Below are positions 13,908-14,037 of a DNA stretch of 14,037 nt, piece after piece. A program made the position numbers and the translations under genes. The DNA is from an uncultured Bacilli bacterium. GTDB lineage: Bacteria; Bacillota_I; Bacilli_A; RF39; UBA660. Positions within the stretch are counted from its first letter, which is position 1. Every line of letters starts with the position of its first letter. A model generated the notes under the pieces. It did not search any database. It worked only from the letters and a program-made list of their open reading frames with translations, and had not been told where the DNA came from. The DNA is taken from assembly GCA_934086255.1 (NCBI GenBank), contig CAKOIB010000027.1, forward strand, positions 1 through 14,037, in the 5' to 3' direction.

Positions 13908-14037
13908 TTATAATTCTATTCTCATTTTGTGTTCGAAGTCTTTAAAGCCTATTTGTTCATATAGTTTTGAAGCATTTATATTTTCTTTTGTAACTTTTAT
14001 TTCAAAGTAGGTTGCTCCGATTTTTTTACTCCAGTTT
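13908..14037 (-). CDS. GNAT-family acetyltransferase, C-terminal end (partial)
   Basis: The last 42 residues of a protein whose N-terminus lies beyond the window. It reads NWSKKIGATYFEIKV, then NASKLYEQIGFKDFEHKMRI and stops at TAA 13910-13908. The N-x-x-A-x-x-LYE-x-x-GF pattern is the classic C-terminal end of GNAT N-acetyltransferases, which use acetyl-CoA. The substrate cannot be judged from this piece. No strong terminator was seen between its stop and the promoter of the next operon. Confidence 0.7.
   Translation of the reverse strand, partial: NWSKKIGATYFEIKVTKENINASKLYEQIGFKDFEHKMRIEL

Overview
The window comes from an AT-rich (roughly 70 percent A+T by eye), low-GC Gram-positive genome. 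TGA is used as a stop codon and ribosome-binding sites are strong GGAGG/GGTGA types. A SigG-type forespore sigma factor, a MurD ligase, membrane proteins and dockerin-bearing surface proteins suggest a spore-forming or sporulation-derived Bacillota, perhaps an uncultured gut lineage of the Bacilli/RF39/Erysipelotrichia kind. That placement is inference. Almost everything lies on the minus strand.

Left part (1-1212). A truncated membrane-anchored protein with a dockerin-like domain is read leftward from 704. Its fifth to tenth codons hold a nine-G tract. Between it and sigG lies a compact convergent unit that looks like a type I toxin-antitoxin locus: a 24-residue hydrophobic peptide read rightward from a good promoter, its ribosome-binding site buried in a hairpin, opposed by a predicted antisense RNA of about 94 nt with its own promoter and terminator.

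Middle part (1213-3950). sigG (leftward), a PflA-like radical SAM protein (rightward) and a hypothetical protein (leftward) that overlaps the radical SAM gene tail to tail by 20 bases. A strong terminator closes the next leftward gene.

Surface-protein block (3962-11498, leftward). A 945-residue secreted protein carries an NlpC/P60-like domain, a second degenerate copy, InlB-type repeats and a C-terminal dockerin. It overlaps by ATGA with a 637-residue membrane-anchored protein made of a cohesin-like domain and five cadherin-like repeats. Next comes a large exported protein with a C-terminal formylglycine-enzyme/C-type-lectin-like domain. This last gene has eleven G residues just after its proper start; the present length puts the start out of frame, so the gene appears switched off. 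The same 5-prime layout (a 49-base promoter element, a start codon, the ATTCGTAY flank, poly-G, then a membrane anchor) is found at the truncated gene at the left end. In both genes a tract of 9 G gives a full-length protein and 10 or 11 gives early stops.

Right part (11592-14037, leftward). A GNAT-like acetyltransferase tail, then a promoter, a 23-residue membrane microprotein, murD, and a membrane protein with a long lysine/threonine/alanine tail, closed by a terminator.

The most interesting idea is a phase-variable cell-surface system: poly-G switched membrane proteins, at least one with a dockerin, beside a cohesin-like scaffold and a dockerin-bearing cell-wall hydrolase. No RNA genes for rRNA or tRNA, CRISPR arrays or insertion sequences were seen.
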